Source: Fen-1254 sp963769605 | GTDB taxonomy: Bacteria > Bacteroidota > Ignavibacteria > UBA10030 | Length of the DNA: 64,000 nt | Assembly: GCA_963769605.1 (NCBI GenBank) | Contig: CAVYML010000009.1 | Coordinates: 1,240,001-1,304,000, forward strand | Direction: 5' to 3' | Shown here: positions 27,858-35,507 of the stretch, one piece after another | How the letters are laid out: each line of letters starts with the position of its first letter | How positions within the stretch are numbered: position 1 is the first letter of the stretch | Translations under genes and position numbers: made by a program | The notes under the pieces: generated by a model | The model's input: the letters and a program-made list of their open reading frames with translations, nothing else | Told to the model about the DNA's origin: nothing | Database searches by the model: none

Positions 27858-29021
27858 ATGGACAAAAAGCAAAAACGATTTATTTCCAATTTGCGCAAAG
27901 CGTGGCGGGATGAGATGGTAAGCGCCAGAAACTATCGCTCGCTTGCGGAACAGGAAAAAAATCCGGAACGCAAAGCGATTCTTGATCGCATGGCGCAGGC
28001 GGAAGACCGTCATGCAGACCGGTGGCTGAAGCGTCTGCAGGAACTCGGAGAAAAAACGAGTACTTTCGTCGAGTCCCCGGCAGAGATGCTGCGGCGCCGT
28101 ATGCTGATGAAAAGTTCTCCGGAAACTGCTGCACAGATGCTCGAGACGGGTGAAGCAGAAGCGGATAAGCTGTACGAAACGATGATAACGGCGGCAGAGA
28201 ACGATTCCGACCGCCAGGCTTTGCTGGAAGCACAGCGCGAAGAAAATGCTCACAGTATGATGCTGCAGGAAATGTCCCGCCCGCGCTTGAGCATGCATCC
28301 GCAGAGCCGTCTTGACAGGATTCTCGGCCGCGAGCACTGGCATGTGACTGCAGGCGGATGGATCGGTCAGGCAATTTACGGCGTCAACGACGGCCTGGGC
28401 GCTGCATTCGGCGTCGTGAGCGGCGTGGCAGGGGCGACATCGGCGAACGGGCAGTTTATTTTATTGAGCGGGCTTGCCGCTGCAATCGCTTCCGCACTTT
28501 CTATGGGAAGCGGCGCGTACCTTGCCTCCAAATCCGAACGTGAAGTCTATCAGGCGGAATTAGACCGCGAACGGCGGGAGCTTGAAGAAAAACCGGAAGA
28601 AGAAATGGAAGAGCTGGAATTGTTTTATCAGCTTAAAGGATTTTCTCCCGATGAAGCAAAAAAAATGGTGCGCAAACTTGCCGAACAGCCGGATCAACTG
28701 CTCAAAACATTGGCGCACGAGGAACTTGGATTGTCGGAACAAACATTCCCGAATCCCATGCGTTCCGCGGTCAGCGCAACTATTAGCACGGCCATTGGCG
28801 CTCTTGTACCGGTGCTGCCCTTCTTTTTCTGGACCGGTATGAAGGGACTGGTTATTTCTTTAATCGTCAGCACGCTTGCCCATTTTACGGTCGGTGCATC
28901 GAAAGTGCTCGTGACCGGGCGCTCGTGGATCAAAAGCGGACTGGAAATGACCGCCGTCGGATTGGGCGAGGCAATGATTACGTATGGTATAGGCCGGCTT
29001 CTTGCACCCGCGTTAGGATGA
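27858..29021 (+). CDS. Ferritin-like/VIT1-family iron transporter
   Basis: Encodes 387 residues from ATG 27,858. The N-terminal third is a ferritin-like four-helix domain (RNYRSLAEQEKNPERK, then AQAEDRHADRWLKRL, with the Glu/His metal ligands). After about residue 165 it is a VIT1/CCC1 membrane domain (AIYGVNDGLGAAFGVVSGVA, then a run of helices) with a charged cytoplasmic loop (RERRELEEKPEEE). The family exports or sequesters Fe2+/Mn2+, the ferritin part probably sensing iron. The start directly follows repeat copy F, and no clear ribosome site is left. Confidence 0.88.
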   Translation: MDKKQKRFISNLRKAWRDEMVSARNYRSLAEQEKNPERKAILDRMAQAEDRHADRWLKRLQELGEKTSTFVESPAEMLRRRMLMKSSPETAAQMLETGEAEADKLYETMITAAENDSDRQALLEAQREENAHSMMLQEMSRPRLSMHPQSRLDRILGREHWHVTAGGWIGQAIYGVNDGLGAAFGVVSGVAGATSANGQFILLSGLAAAIASALSMGSGAYLASKSEREVYQAELDRERRELEEKPEEEMEELELFYQLKGFSPDEAKKMVRKLAEQPDQLLKTLAHEELGLSEQTFPNPMRSAVSATISTAIGALVPVLPFFFWTGMKGLVISLIVSTLAHFTVGASKVLVTGRSWIKSGLEMTAVGLGEAMITYGIGRLLAPALG

Positions 29022-29036
29022 TGGTAGGTATATTTA

Positions 29037-29951
29037 ATGCCAAATCTTATTAAAGAAGAATTTCTTAAGCAGATGGAACAACGTTATGGTAATCTTAAAA
29101 AATTACCCAACAGCCTCTCGTTGTTCGAGCTTAATAATGGAGTATGCACTATTTATATAAGATATTCAAAAATACATCCTAAAGATCAAACTTTTTACGG
29201 CCTCAGAAAAGATGATCTCAACCAATTAGCAGGACATAATTCTATTATTTGTTTTCTTTGGGACAAACAAAGAGACCCAGTTTTTATTCCATATAGTGAA
29301 TTTGAAGAGATATTTGCTCAGCTACAACCATCTTCAGATGGACAAATCAAAGCACAAATATTTAAAAAAACGGATAGCATAGAGCTATATTTAGCCAATG
29401 CCGGCAGATTTAATATTGAAGGATTTATTGGATGGGATTTTCTTGATCAATTAATAGATAGAAGTAAATTAATAACGATTCCCGATTATACACACTCGCA
29501 AATTCAAACAATGATTGGTTCAATCGGAGCGTTGATGGGATATGACATTTGGATTCCATCGATTGATAGAAATAAGCTTGATTGGAATATCACAAATAGA
29601 TTTGAATTCAAAAATGAAATACCAAAAAGATACGGAAAAATAGAAAGTGTAATTCAGGAAATTGATGTGCTATGGCTAAAAAAAGGAGCCAGCGATTTAA
29701 CGGCATTGTTTGAAGTAGAACACTCTACTCCCGTTTATTCAGGATTATTGCGATTTAATGATTTGCATCTTATCGAGCCTAATTTGAACGCAAGATTTAA
29801 TATTGTTTCTAATGAAATGCGTCGATCTTTGTTCCTACGTCAGGTTAATCGAGAAACTTTTCGCGCAAGTGGATTGACTGATTTATGCAGTTTCATGGAG
29901 TACAAAGATGTGTTTGGTTGGTTTAAAAGGACAATAGGGAGAATAAAATAA
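29037..29951 (+). CDS. Unknown protein with nuclease-like core (accessory)
   Basis: Encodes 304 residues. Base composition is clearly more AT-rich than its neighbours, suggesting transfer. I do not recognise a named family. The segment VIQEIDVLWLKKG, then LTALFEVEHSTPVYSGL, near residues 203-239 has the Asp followed by Glu-x-Glu pattern of PD-(D/E)XK restriction-type nucleases, and MGYDIWIPSIDRNK precedes it. No methylase or ATPase partner is next to it. A 55-codon gene overlaps its stop by one base, so the two form a pair. Nuclease activity is an inference from pattern only. Confidence 0.55.
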   Translation: MPNLIKEEFLKQMEQRYGNLKKLPNSLSLFELNNGVCTIYIRYSKIHPKDQTFYGLRKDDLNQLAGHNSIICFLWDKQRDPVFIPYSEFEEIFAQLQPSSDGQIKAQIFKKTDSIELYLANAGRFNIEGFIGWDFLDQLIDRSKLITIPDYTHSQIQTMIGSIGALMGYDIWIPSIDRNKLDWNITNRFEFKNEIPKRYGKIESVIQEIDVLWLKKGASDLTALFEVEHSTPVYSGLLRFNDLHLIEPNLNARFNIVSNEMRRSLFLRQVNRETFRASGLTDLCSFMEYKDVFGWFKRTIGRIK

Positions 29952-30118
29952 TGAAGATATGGATTTTATGCCACGTTTATCGCGGGATTATTCAAGACCC
30001 AGAAATTTTTATGGATAAATCAAAAGCTTTAGAAAGAAAAAAGAAAATAGAGTTAAGTTTAAATAAAGATTACGATGAACTTATTCTTTTTCCAAAGACA
30101 ATCTTATCGGGAGAATGA
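29951..30118 (+). CDS. Small coupled protein of unknown function
   Basis: Encodes 55 residues (MKIWILCHVYRGIIQD, ending LFPKTILSGE). Its ATG overlaps the TAA of the preceding nuclease-like gene (TAATG), a layout that speaks for a real, coupled gene. It is AT-rich like its partner. No motif or membrane segment is seen; the middle is Lys/Glu-rich. Confidence 0.5.
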   Translation: MKIWILCHVYRGIIQDPEIFMDKSKALERKKKIELSLNKDYDELILFPKTILSGE

Positions 30119-30175
30119 TAAAAAGTGATCTATGAAATATTCAGAAATGTTATTTGCAGAAGTAAAGTGAGTAAG

Positions 30176-30204
30176 ATGCCCGTATAGGGGCATGGATTTT
30201 TCTC
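30176..30204 (+). terminator. Possible terminator after the accessory gene pair
   Basis: A 6-bp stem (ATGCCC, 30,176-30,181, with GGGCAT, 30,188-30,193) is followed by GGATTTTTCTCTTT. It is a modest hairpin but well placed between the accessory pair and dnaB. Confidence 0.42.
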
Positions 30205-30265
30205 TTTGATCAAAACGACAAGACAATCTTAAAATATACTAAAATGGAAATAGTAACATATAACT

Positions 30266-31693
30266 ATGGCTGAACCGAAAAAAACAACAGACTTTAATTT
30301 ATCACAATCCCTGTCCGTCGAAGGGCGCGTGCCGCCTCAGGCAATGGATGTGGAGGCGGCAGTACTGTCCGCAATGCTTCTGGAAAAAGAAGCGATCGCA
30401 AAAGCCGTGGAAGTGCTCGATGACAGCGCGTTTTACAAACCGGCACACCAAAGCATTTACCGTGCGATGCTTGCATTGTTCGAGAAGAGCGAGCCGGTCG
30501 ATCTTATTACGCTCACCGAAGAATTGCGCCGGCGCGGAGAACTGGAAAAAATCGGCGGGGAATATTTTCTTGCCGAATTAACCTCGCGCGTTACCAGCGC
30601 CGCAAATGTGGAATACCATGCGCACATCGTTCTGGAAAAAGCGCTCATGCGGCAGCTCATCGTCGCTTCCTCCGGCGTTATCAACAAGGCTTATAACGAA
30701 GCCGAAGATGCACTCGGACTGCTCGACGAAGCCGAACAAAGCATTTTCGATATTTCCGAACAGCGGATGAAAAAAAGTTTCGTCTCGATGAACGTTGCCG
30801 TTCATAAGACGATGGATATGCTGCAAAGCATTCATGGCAAACACAGCGGCGTGACCGGTGTTCCGTCCGGTTTTGCAGACCTCGATAACCTGACGGGCGG
30901 GTTCCAGGCTTCCGATTTGATTATCATTGCCGGTCGCCCTTCTCAGGGAAAAACCGCACTCGTGCTTTCGCTGGCGCGGAACGCTTCTGTTATGCACGAT
31001 ATTCCGGTCGGTATGTTCAGTCTGGAAATGTCCGCGCAGCAGCTTGTCATGCGCCTGATGTGCGCCGAAGCGCGTGTCGATGCGCATAAGGTTCGTACAG
31101 GCCGCCTGCCCGAAGATGAGTGGAAAAAGCTCAGCACAAGTGTGGGACGCCTTTACAAGGCGAAATTTTTTATCGACGATACGCCGGCTCTCGGTATTCT
31201 GGAACTCCGGGCAAAAGCACGCCGCTTGAAAGCAGAGCATAATGTCGGTCTGGTTGTCGTTGATTATCTGCAATTGATGCAGGGACCGCGTTCGCAAAGC
31301 CGCGAACAGGAAATTTCCGGCATCTCCCGTTCGCTCAAAGCTCTGGCAAAAGAATTGAACATTCCCGTGATTGCGCTTTCCCAGTTGAACCGTTCCGTGG
31401 AAGCAAGGACGGATAAAAGACCGGCTCTTGCCGATTTGCGGGAATCGGGAGCGATCGAACAGGATGCGGACGTCGTTATTTTTGTGCACCGCCCGGAAAT
31501 GTACGGCATCGATGAACAGCAGGGAGAGGGAACGGAAGGTCTTGCGGAAATTATAATCGGCAAGCAGCGGAACGGTCCCGTCGATACAATTAAACTGCAG
31601 TTTGTCAAACAGTACGCCCGGTTCGAAAATCGGCTCGGGTTCAGACCGGATTCCCTTATGCCCGCCGAACCGGCGGATGAGACGCCTTTTTAG
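30266..31693 (+). CDS. dnaB: Replicative DNA helicase
   Basis: Encodes 475 residues. DnaB is the hexameric helicase of the replication fork. The N-terminal domain starts near residue 20 (RVPPQAMDVEAAVLSAMLLE). The RecA-like core has the P-loop AGRPSQGKTAL at about 230, MFSLEMSAQQLVMRL, VVVDYLQLMQGP, and the C-terminal DADVVIFVHRPEMYG and KQRNGPVDTIKLQF. No intein is present. The stop is followed within about 30 bp by a long heptamer array. Confidence 0.97.
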   Translation: MAEPKKTTDFNLSQSLSVEGRVPPQAMDVEAAVLSAMLLEKEAIAKAVEVLDDSAFYKPAHQSIYRAMLALFEKSEPVDLITLTEELRRRGELEKIGGEYFLAELTSRVTSAANVEYHAHIVLEKALMRQLIVASSGVINKAYNEAEDALGLLDEAEQSIFDISEQRMKKSFVSMNVAVHKTMDMLQSIHGKHSGVTGVPSGFADLDNLTGGFQASDLIIIAGRPSQGKTALVLSLARNASVMHDIPVGMFSLEMSAQQLVMRLMCAEARVDAHKVRTGRLPEDEWKKLSTSVGRLYKAKFFIDDTPALGILELRAKARRLKAEHNVGLVVVDYLQLMQGPRSQSREQEISGISRSLKALAKELNIPVIALSQLNRSVEARTDKRPALADLRESGAIEQDADVVIFVHRPEMYGIDEQQGEGTEGLAEIIIGKQRNGPVDTIKLQFVKQYARFENRLGFRPDSLMPAEPADETPF

Positions 31694-31699
31694 TGTCTT

Positions 31700-31822
31700 C
31701 GTTCGTAGTGCGTGGTTCTTAGTTGTCAGTTATCAGTTGTCGGTTGTCAGTTGTCAGTTGTCGGTTGTCAGTTATCGGCTATCAGTTCACCGTTCACCGT
31801 TTACCGTTCACAGTTTACAATT
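31700..31822. repeat. Heptamer tandem array (copy G)
   Basis: Fourteen 7-bp units run without interruption from 31,725 to 31,822. They start as GTCAGTT, ATCAGTT, GTCGGTT and change to CACCGTT, CACCGTT, TACCGTT, CACAGTT, TACAATT. A shorter GTTCGTAG-type tract precedes them. The array ends one base before the probable TTG start of the next gene. Confidence 0.88.
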
Positions 31823-31823
31823 T

Positions 31824-32672
31824 TTGAATTACTTCCTTTCCATATTCCCAATTTTTTTATTCCTTACAGGAACTGCGCCGGCGCAGATTTCCGATACGAA
31901 TGAAATTATTTGTTCAACAAAATTCAACTGGGCTGCGGCGAATCATCTGCAAACGAGACCGATCGGCGATTTGATTGCGGAGGCGGGGAAATCGTTTATC
32001 GGAACCGATTATGCCGCTCATACGCTTGAGTCTGCCGGCGAGGAAAAACTTGTCGTCGACTTGCAGACATTGGATTGCGTGACGTTCTATGAAAATTCAC
32101 TCGTGCTGGCGCGCTGCATAAAAAAAGGAACAACAACTTTCGACGATTATAAAAAAGAACTGCAGTTCGTACGGTACCGCGGCGGAAAATTAGACGGGTA
32201 CCCGAGCCGCCTGCATTATACTTCCGATTATTTTTACGACAGCGAAAAAAAGGGAATTCTCAAAGACATCACCTCCGAACTCGGCGGAGTTCCGTTAAAA
32301 AAGAAAATCGATTTTATGTCGACGCATCCGGATGCATATCCTGCTTTAAAGACAAATCCGGAATTTGCAGATCGAATAAAAAAGATCGAGGATTCAATGA
32401 ACGCCAGGCAGATTTTCTACATTCCCAAATCGCGTGTTAAATCAATTGCATCGAAGATCCGGAACGGTGATATCCTCGGCATTACGACGAGTCTGGAGGG
32501 AATGGATTGTTCCCATACCGGAATCGCAATATGGAAAGACGGGGAACTCCGATTCATGCATGCCCCCGTGCCCGGAAAGAAAGTGCAAATCACTTCGATG
32601 CCGCTCTGGGAATATCTGGAAAAAAATAATAAACAGACGGGGATTATCGTTATGAGAGCGCTCGAACCTTGA
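31824..32672 (+). CDS. DUF1460 domain-containing secreted amidase-like protein
   Basis: Encodes about 282 residues. No ATG precedes the conserved part; TTG at 31,824 starts a good signal peptide (LNYFLSIFPIFLFLTGTAPA), so I take it as the start, although the frame stays open back through the repeat to 31,602. The mature part matches DUF1460 (NlpC/P60-like fold): VDLQTLDCVTFYENSLVLA with the presumed catalytic Cys, RLHYTSDYF, and MDCSHTGIAIWKDGELRFMH with the His. It probably cuts cell-wall peptides in the periplasm. Confidence 0.78.
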   Translation: MNYFLSIFPIFLFLTGTAPAQISDTNEIICSTKFNWAAANHLQTRPIGDLIAEAGKSFIGTDYAAHTLESAGEEKLVVDLQTLDCVTFYENSLVLARCIKKGTTTFDDYKKELQFVRYRGGKLDGYPSRLHYTSDYFYDSEKKGILKDITSELGGVPLKKKIDFMSTHPDAYPALKTNPEFADRIKKIEDSMNARQIFYIPKSRVKSIASKIRNGDILGITTSLEGMDCSHTGIAIWKDGELRFMHAPVPGKKVQITSMPLWEYLEKNNKQTGIIVMRALEP

Positions 32673-32694
32673 ATGAATGGAAAACTGTGCAATA

Positions 32695-32791
32695 TATCAG
32701 TTCTGAGTTCGTTGTGCTTAGTGCTGGAGTTAAAATACAACGAAAATAGATCTGAAACTAAGAACCAAGAACTAAGCACTAAGAACTACAA
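32695..32791. repeat. Dispersed repeat element with heptamer units (copy H)
   Basis: Carries the same order as copies B and F: CAGTTCTGAGTTCGTTGTGC, TTAGTGCTGGAGTTAAAA, a spacer, then 7-bp units AACTAAG, AACCAAG, AACTAAG, CACTAAG, AACTACA. It fills the gap between the DUF1460 and macro-domain genes. Confidence 0.83.
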
Positions 32792-32803
32792 ACTTTTAAT
32801 CTC

Positions 32804-33322
32804 ATGCTTGAACCGAAAATAAAGATCGTTCTCGGTGATATTACAACTCAGCATGTCGATGCGATTGTCAATGCTGCGAACAATTCGCTGCTCGGCGGAG
32901 GCGGTGTCGATGGAGCGATTCACCGCGCCGCTGGAACCAAACTGCTCGAGGAGTGCCGGACGCTCGGCGGTTGTGCAACAGGCGATGCAAAAATAACGAA
33001 CGGATACCGCCTTTCTGCACGATATATCATTCATACGGTCGGGCCTGTCTGGTACGGCGGCTCCCGGCATGAAGACGAATTACTGGCAAGCTGCTACCGG
33101 CGCTGTTTTGAAATTGCCGGTGAACGGAAACTTACATCTATTGCATTTCCATCGGTCAGTACCGGTGTCTATGCATTTCCGGTCGAGCGCGCTTCCCGCA
33201 TTGCGCTCAAAGAAATATTCCATGCTCTGCAGAGATATTCGCTGCTTGAAAACGTTGTTGTCGTTTGCTTCGATAAGCGAACGCTGGAAGCGTACACCGG
33301 GGCAGAAAAGGAAATGATATAA
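32804..33322 (+). CDS. Macro-domain ADP-ribose hydrolase
   Basis: Encodes 172 residues, one complete macro domain of the MacroD/YmdB type. The binding loops are visible: GDITTQHVDAIVNAANNSLL, GGGGVDGAIHRAAG, and SVSTGVYAFP. These proteins remove ADP-ribose from O-acetyl-ADP-ribose or from proteins. It is the whole gene, without fused domains. The upstream gap holds repeat copy H. Confidence 0.93.
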   Translation: MLEPKIKIVLGDITTQHVDAIVNAANNSLLGGGGVDGAIHRAAGTKLLEECRTLGGCATGDAKITNGYRLSARYIIHTVGPVWYGGSRHEDELLASCYRRCFEIAGERKLTSIAFPSVSTGVYAFPVERASRIALKEIFHALQRYSLLENVVVVCFDKRTLEAYTGAEKEMI

Positions 33323-33376
33323 TGCCGCATGCAACTATTTATCGAAAATAATAGTTATACTCTCAGAAGAAAAAGA

Positions 33377-34378
33377 ATGAAAATAAATTCGAACATACTA
33401 TTCCTTTGCTTGGCAGTCGTTCTTTTTACGGCCGGATCTTTCGCACAGAAACAGGCAATTGCTCCGTGGGATTCCGTTAAGGCGTTCTTCGGCGGAAATA
33501 AAATTTTCGTGAATTACGGAAAACCGTCGATGGAAGGCAGAAAAATATTCGGCGAGTTTGTTCCGTACTATAAGATATGGCGGACAGGCAATGGCTCGGC
33601 TACGACATTGACCACAGATGCCGATCTCGAAATCGACGGCGCTGTCGTACCGCGTGGAACATATTCTCTTTATACGTTTCCTGCAAAGGACAAGTGGAAA
33701 CTCATTATCAATAAACAGACCGGACAGTGGGGGACTGTTTATAATCCGCAGCTTGACCTTGCCCGCGTCGACCTTGACGTGAAATCCCTGAAATCTCCCG
33801 TCGAAGCCCTGACCTTTAAAATCGAAAAGAAATCTGAAAGCAGCGGCATTCTTCGGATTGCATGGGAAAAAACCGAACTTTCAGCCGCATTTCAAATAAG
33901 CAAGGACGGATTACTGCCGAGTCCCAGGGATTCCGCGTCTGTCGACCTCGAGGGCGTAACCGTCAGCATCAATTACGGGCGGCCATCGATGCGCGGAAGA
34001 AAAATCATGGGGGGAGTTGTTCCGTACGGAAAAGTCTGGCGGACCGGGGCCAATGCTGCAACCGGGTTAACGACAACAGGCGATATACGTCTCTGCAAAA
34101 TGATTCTGCCTAAGGGTGCCTATACGCTCTACACGGTTCCGTCGGCAAAGCAATGGAAGCTTCTTATCAACAAGCAGACCGGACAATGGGGCACGGTGCA
34201 CAGCGCCGGGCTCGACCTGCTTTCTCTGCCGATGAAAATAAAAAAGCTTCCGCAGGCAGTGGAAAAATTTACAGTGGTTCTTGAAAAAACGGCGGCTCGA
34301 AAAGGCGTCCTGCGCTTGTCGTGGGAAAAGACAGAAGCTTCGATTGATTTTTCATTGCGCGCCGGTGAGAAGCGCTGA
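33377..34378 (+). CDS. Secreted protein with two DUF2911 repeats
   Basis: Encodes 333 residues from ATG 33,377 (signal peptide MKINSNILFLCLAVVLFTAG). It holds two tandem DUF2911 units of about 150 residues each. In each, a NYGKPSMEGRKIFGEFVPY-type segment is followed by WRTGNGSATTLTT or WRTGANAATGLTT, then YTLYT, and KLLINKQTGQWGTV. DUF2911 is common in the FCB group and has no known function. The second unit is better conserved in the catalytic-looking WRTG region. Confidence 0.83.
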   Translation: MKINSNILFLCLAVVLFTAGSFAQKQAIAPWDSVKAFFGGNKIFVNYGKPSMEGRKIFGEFVPYYKIWRTGNGSATTLTTDADLEIDGAVVPRGTYSLYTFPAKDKWKLIINKQTGQWGTVYNPQLDLARVDLDVKSLKSPVEALTFKIEKKSESSGILRIAWEKTELSAAFQISKDGLLPSPRDSASVDLEGVTVSINYGRPSMRGRKIMGGVVPYGKVWRTGANAATGLTTTGDIRLCKMILPKGAYTLYTVPSAKQWKLLINKQTGQWGTVHSAGLDLLSLPMKIKKLPQAVEKFTVVLEKTAARKGVLRLSWEKTEASIDFSLRAGEKR

Positions 34379-34395
34379 ACCCGGGAGAAAAACTT

Positions 34396-34620
34396 ATGCC
34401 GGCAAAAATAACTGTTAAAACAAACGGAAGCATTCGTGTCGAAGGCGATTTTGAATTATACGATATCGAAGGGAAAAAATTCGATTTGAGCGGCCGGACA
34501 AAAATTTCGCTCTGCCGCTGCAACCAGAGCCAGGATAAACCTTTTTGCGACGGAACACATAAGACCTGCGGGTTTCAGTCCGAAGTTGCCGCGCGTACGC
34601 TTCCGATGAAAGAAAAATAA
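34396..34620 (+). CDS. CDGSH-type iron-sulfur protein
   Basis: Encodes 74 residues with one CDGSH-like motif: CRCNQSQDKPFCDGTH, where three Cys and one His bind a 2Fe-2S cluster. Small bacterial members are thought to act in electron transfer or iron handling. It follows the DUF2911 gene by 17 nt and is probably cotranscribed. Confidence 0.88.
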   Translation: MPAKITVKTNGSIRVEGDFELYDIEGKKFDLSGRTKISLCRCNQSQDKPFCDGTHKTCGFQSEVAARTLPMKEK

Positions 34621-34658
34621 TGTCCGAGAAAAAACTTTCTAAAAATTATCCGCGCCTC

Positions 34659-34687
34659 TTGACAATCCCTTGAGAATAGTTTATAAT
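34659..34687 (+). promoter_or_regulatory. Consensus sigma70-type promoter
   Basis: TTGACA (34,659-34,664) and TATAAT (34,682-34,687) are both perfect and are 17 bp apart. Transcription should start near 34,694, ahead of the cysteine-rich leader frame. Confidence 0.85.
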
Positions 34688-34724
34688 AAAAAGAGCAGTT
34701 TGTAAGACAATTTTTTATAGAACG

Positions 34725-34868
34725 ATGAAAAACACATTAGACGTATCGCAATCGCAGACATCAAAACCGTTCGCCCGAACGGCAAAGAGCTGTTGTTGCC
34801 GTTGTTGTTGTCGGACGCAAGTTCGCGCAGCGATTTCGGATAATGGTTGTTCATCGGCCTCCTTTTAG
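34725..34868 (+). CDS. Putative cysteine-rich leader peptide upstream of metY-cysK
   Basis: A 47-codon frame beginning about 30 nt after the predicted transcription start. It reads MKNTLDVSQSQTSKPFARTA, then KSCCCRCCCRTQVR, and ends GCSSASF. Six Cys codons in seven positions (residues 23-29) are what a cysteine attenuator would need. A strong terminator lies 142 nt after its stop, and the first genes downstream make cysteine and methionine (metY, cysK). Against it: the ribosome site is weak, and an opposite-strand frame with AAGGAGG lies across the same DNA. Read as a candidate. Confidence 0.45.
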   Translation: MKNTLDVSQSQTSKPFARTAKSCCCRCCCRTQVRAAISDNGCSSASF

Positions 34869-35009
34869 TAATATCCTCCCAGAAAATTTTTTTTGAGACC
34901 GGCGGAGCAAAACCCGATACGGCCATAACCAGCTCTTTCTCCACGTAAGCTGATCATTATCCTCAATCGACTCGTGATTGAGGGAATAACGAGATGAGGA
35001 AATTTAATA

Positions 35010-35046
35010 AACCTCTTCCGGAAAATTCCCGGAAGAGGTTTTTTTA
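35010..35046 (+). terminator. Strong terminator at end of the leader transcript
   Basis: A perfect 12-bp stem (35,010-35,021 with 35,029-35,040) with a 7-nt loop, followed by TTTTT. A second hairpin, CCTCAATC (34,961-34,968) with GATTGAGG (34,976-34,983), lies just upstream. Together with the promoter it bounds a transcript of about 350 nt. Confidence 0.88.
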
Positions 35047-35507
35047 TTCCCTTCTGTTGCAAAGAAGGACACGAACAAGATAAAAAGTGGAAATAATTAC
35101 AAAGCGAATTATGAAAACCGATTTACAATTAGTTTTTAGATATCCCATCGCAGATGTTCGTCGCGGAAGACGTCCAATGTCATTCTGTAGCCGCGACCGG
35201 TTTACCCGACCTGCATCATCTTCTGGCGGGTGGTCGCGGAATGCTCCAACATCGCTTTGTTTACCCGCCGCAAGAGGGCGATGTCGGCTGCAGAAGTTCA
35301 ATTTATAAATATAAAACTTACGTAATGACTCAGTGTGATATAGAAGGAATAAAAAAATCTCCCTTTTGTTTAAAAGGGGGAAAAAGGGGGATTGATAATT
35401 GAGAAAAATTAATTGTGTTAAATTACGTTGAGCAATTACAAATTCACGCTGAATAGTCACAAAAGGAAATAATAATATTTCACAACATATATCAGAAGGG
35501 TGCACCA
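35047..35507 (+). other. Long untranslated stretch before metY
   Basis: No convincing gene is found on either strand. A GC-rich part (about 35,150-35,300) has several short inverted repeats around CGCGACC and GGTCGCGG and could fold. A small hairpin CCCTTTT/AAAAGGG lies at 35,361-35,378, of a kind often seen in dispersed intergenic repeats. I cannot match a known riboswitch; no S-box-like core is visible. Confidence 0.4.

Noticed and set aside
31602..31823. N-terminal extension of the DUF1460 protein through the repeat array
   Set aside because: It would translate dnaB out of frame and the heptamers, and the signal peptide begins at 31,824.
34681..34854. Opposite-strand frame of 57 residues with AAGGAGG before its ATG (MNNHYPKSLRELASDNNNGN)
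   Set aside because: The spacing to the ATG is only 3 nt, the frame ends inside the consensus promoter, and its Asn run is the mirror of the Cys codons. I favour the plus strand because promoter and terminator both point that way, but the matter is open.
34690..35046. The 350-nt transcript unit as tmRNA, RNase P RNA or SRP RNA
   Set aside because: No CCA-ended acceptor stem, T-loop, P4-like segments or SRP apical loop could be found.
35087..35402. Short frames (65-82 residues) in the gap before metY
   Set aside because: No ribosome site or recognisable family; one ends in the translated form of a common palindromic intergenic repeat.
35047..35507. SAM or other riboswitch before metY
   Set aside because: No S-box, SAM-II or T-box core was recognised. 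Inverted repeats are present but do not match a known class.
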